Shown: positions 10,378 to 11,462 of the stretch, in pieces
Position numbering within the stretch: position 1 is the first letter of the stretch
Layout of the letters: every line of letters begins with the position of its first letter
NCBI GenBank assembly: GCA_910588005.1
Contig: CAJUQM010000059.1
Coordinates: 1-11,462, forward strand
Direction: 5' to 3'
Length of the DNA stretch: 11,462 bases
Source of the DNA: an uncultured Oscillibacter sp.
GTDB lineage: Bacteria > Bacillota > Clostridia > Oscillospirales > Oscillospiraceae
Notes under the pieces: model-generated
What the model was told of the DNA's origin: nothing
What the model saw: the letters and a program-made list of their open reading frames with translations, nothing else
Databases searched by the model: none
Translations under genes and position numbers: made by a program

Positions 10378-11462
10378 TCAGTCAGCAGTCCTCTTTCGCC
10401 TGTCCCTGATCTCCAGCCAGCCCATGGCCGCCAGCCCAGCGAGGGAGACAGCCAGCAGGAGATACCACAGCCCGGAATCATCGCCGGTCTGGGGGACATC
10501 CGCCACAGGCACATCCTCATCAGGAATTTCCACCAAAGGCTCGTCCGGCGTCTCCGTGGGAATGTCCGTTTTTGGTACATCCGTCTCAGGGACATCCTCC
10601 ACAGGCGGCTCCTCCGTGGGCGTGTCCGGGGTCTCCGGCTCCTCCGGGGTGTCGGGAGTGTCTGGCTCGTCCGGCTCATCGGGGGTCTCCGGCGTGTCAG
10701 GCGTTTCCGGGTCGGGGTAGGTGTAGTTCTTCTCCCATGTGACCTCCCACTCCCGGTCGTTCTGCTGGACGGTGGTGACGGTCACGGCGGTCTCCGTCCA
10801 GCCCCCGGCAGTCGTGGCGGTGTCCGTCCGGGAAGTCCTGGTGGTGTCCGCTTTCCGCTCGGTGGTGCTGGCGGTCTCCGTCACCACATCGGCGGCGGCC
10901 TCGTTGACGGTGAAGTTCAGGGAGACGGACAGGTCAACGGACTGCCTGCCGCTCTCAATGCCCACAAAGGTCTGGGAGGAAAAGACCGGCTCCCCGTCCC
11001 CGTCATAGCCCACCGGGTCAGTGCTGACCTCGGAAGTGAACAGGTACACGCCCTCACCGATGTTCTGGGTCCCCGTGAGCCGGAGGTCAATGTTCACGCC
11101 GTCCGCCAGCTTCAGGCCGGATAGGGTGTAGCTGCCGTCCCCGCGACCGGGGATGACGCCGTACTGTGTTTCGGTATCGTCCCCGGCCAGCCGCCGCGTC
11201 TCCACGACCTCGCCGCCCACCACCACATGGACCAGCAGGTCATCGCTCTCCGTGTCGGGCATGACGGCAAGGGTAAAGGTCAGGTCCGCCTCATACCTGC
11301 CGGTGTCCCCGTCCCGCCGGCCCACGGTCAGGCTGGCATTTTGGGCAAAATTGTTCTCGTTGATGAGGGTATTTTGGTGGGTAGGCGCCTCGGTCTGGGC
11401 GACAAGGTAGTCATAGAGCGCCTTTGTCAGCGCCCACTCCCGGCTGTCCAGCTCCCGCCAGT
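10378..11462 (-). CDS. C-terminal part of a sortase-anchored surface protein (thioester-protein-like)
   Basis: The N-terminus lies beyond the right edge; 360 residues are visible, beginning WRELDSREWALTKALYDYLV. A beta-rich domain follows, with LSGLKLADGVNIDLRLTGTQ, then NIGEGVYLFTSEV and SSQTFVGIESG. This resembles the 'Cys-Gln thioester bond-forming' (TQXA) surface proteins of Clostridia, but the thioester residues themselves are not in view. Next come a Thr/Ser-rich stretch, a Pro/Glu/Asp/Thr-rich wall-spanning stalk (codons 10719-10486), the sorting signal VPQTG (10497-10483), one membrane segment (GLWYLLLAVSLAGLAAMGWL) and a basic tail RDRRKR. The neighbouring class B sortase is the obvious processing enzyme. 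A terminator follows the stop codon. Such a protein could promote adhesion or cell contact; a collagen-binding-type adhesin is an alternative. Confidence 0.85.
   Translation of the reverse strand, partial: WRELDSREWALTKALYDYLVAQTEAPTHQNTLINENNFAQNASLTVGRRDGDTGRYEADLTFTLAVMPDTESDDLLVHVVVGGEVVETRRLAGDDTETQYGVIPGRGDGSYTLSGLKLADGVNIDLRLTGTQNIGEGVYLFTSEVSTDPVGYDGDGEPVFSSQTFVGIESGRQSVDLSVSLNFTVNEAAADVVTETASTTERKADTTRTSRTDTATTAGGWTETAVTVTTVQQNDREWEVTWEKNYTYPDPETPDTPETPDEPDEPDTPDTPEEPETPDTPTEEPPVEDVPETDVPKTDIPTETPDEPLVEIPDEDVPVADVPQTGDDSGLWYLLLAVSLAGLAAMGWLEIRDRRKRTAD
10486..10719 (-). repeat. Degenerate Pro/Glu/Thr/Asp repeat encoding wall-spanning stalk
   Basis: Codons for short units such as PETPDTPETPDEPDEPDTP and later VPETDVPKTDIPTETP recur imperfectly through about 78 residues. 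The units read (D/E)-x-P with a 3- to 4-residue period and end at the sorting signal. This is typical of a cell-wall-spanning linker. The DNA repeat is prone to length change. Confidence 0.7.

Larger units (their letters stand above)
1..11462. mobile_element. Internal segment of a Tn1549/CTn-like integrative conjugative element
   Basis: The gene content is characteristic of clostridial ICEs: topoisomerase III, a C5 methyltransferase, XF1762-like, DUF3848-like, YodL/DUF4316 and TTRAP-like genes and the start of a very large helicase-type gene, all co-oriented, next to a class B sortase and its substrate. Neither end of the element is visible: no integrase, excisionase, relaxase, coupling protein or attachment repeat is in the window. 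The assignment rests on recognising protein families from the translations, not on a database comparison. Host group (high-GC gut Clostridia) is inferred from base composition and strong GGAGG ribosome binding sites. Confidence 0.8.

Noticed and set aside
9838..11124. Plus-strand 428-codon open frame opposite the sortase and surface-protein genes
   Set aside because: It crosses two minus-strand genes and a terminator; its Gly/Val/Arg-rich repeats are the complement of the Pro/Asp/Glu stalk codons.
1..11462. CRISPR array, tRNA, rRNA or insertion sequence
   Set aside because: I saw no regularly spaced direct repeats, cloverleaf-like segments, ribosomal RNA stretches, transposase motifs or terminal inverted repeats.

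Overview
The window looks like part of an integrative and conjugative element (ICE) of the Tn1549/clostridial CTn type, carried by a high-GC gut Clostridia bacterium. Oscillospiraceae-like relatives such as Flavonifractor or Pseudoflavonifractor are a reasonable guess, but this is inference. The grounds are the backbone gene set (DNA topoisomerase III, C5-cytosine methyltransferase, XF1762-like protein, DUF3848-like, YodL/DUF4316 and TTRAP-like proteins, and the start of a very large helicase-type protein), strong GGAGG ribosome binding sites, tight gene overlaps, and a class B sortase with its wall-anchored substrate. No integrase, relaxase, VirB4/VirD4 or att site lies in the window, so this is an internal slice of the element.

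Layout, read in the main (minus) direction from right to left. (1) 11462-9541: the C-terminal part of a Pro-rich surface protein with a VPQTG sorting signal, then a hairpin terminator, then class B sortase. (2) 9530-8564: a divergent pair, a plus-strand XRE-type repressor (9197-9529) and a minus-strand SLOG-fold protein. Their shared ~130 bp intergenic region holds an extended -10 promoter and several related YACACY half-sites. (3) 8563-7534: an AT-richer cassette of DUF2975 membrane protein plus a YozG-like XRE regulator, with its own near-consensus promoter, an upstream palindrome and a strong terminator. (4) 7503-1: the DNA-processing operon topB, C5 methyltransferase, XF1762/GNAT-like, DUF3848-like, 103-aa hypothetical, YodL-DUF4316, TTRAP-like and the helicase N-terminus. 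Most of these genes overlap or abut, and three of the starts are TTG or GTG.

How it fits together. The left operon probably supports transfer and establishment of the element: topology, self-methylation against restriction, and accessory DNA-transfer proteins. The right end supplies a cell-surface protein and the sortase that anchors it, which could aid cell contact. The middle two modules look like regulated cargo between these backbone parts. Almost all plus-strand open frames are GC-rich shadows; the only supported plus-strand gene is the regulator at 9197-9529. No intergenic stretch exceeds about 140 bp. I see no tRNA, rRNA, CRISPR array or insertion sequence.

For a second look: a methyltransferase whose region between motifs VIII and IX is about 400 residues long and carries roughly nine degenerate '[PGR]TL' units; its translational linkage to a GNAT-like protein; the operator array between the SLOG gene and its divergent regulator; a similar C-terminal tail on two otherwise different ICE proteins; and two hairpin terminators placed just upstream of downstream genes' ribosome binding sites.
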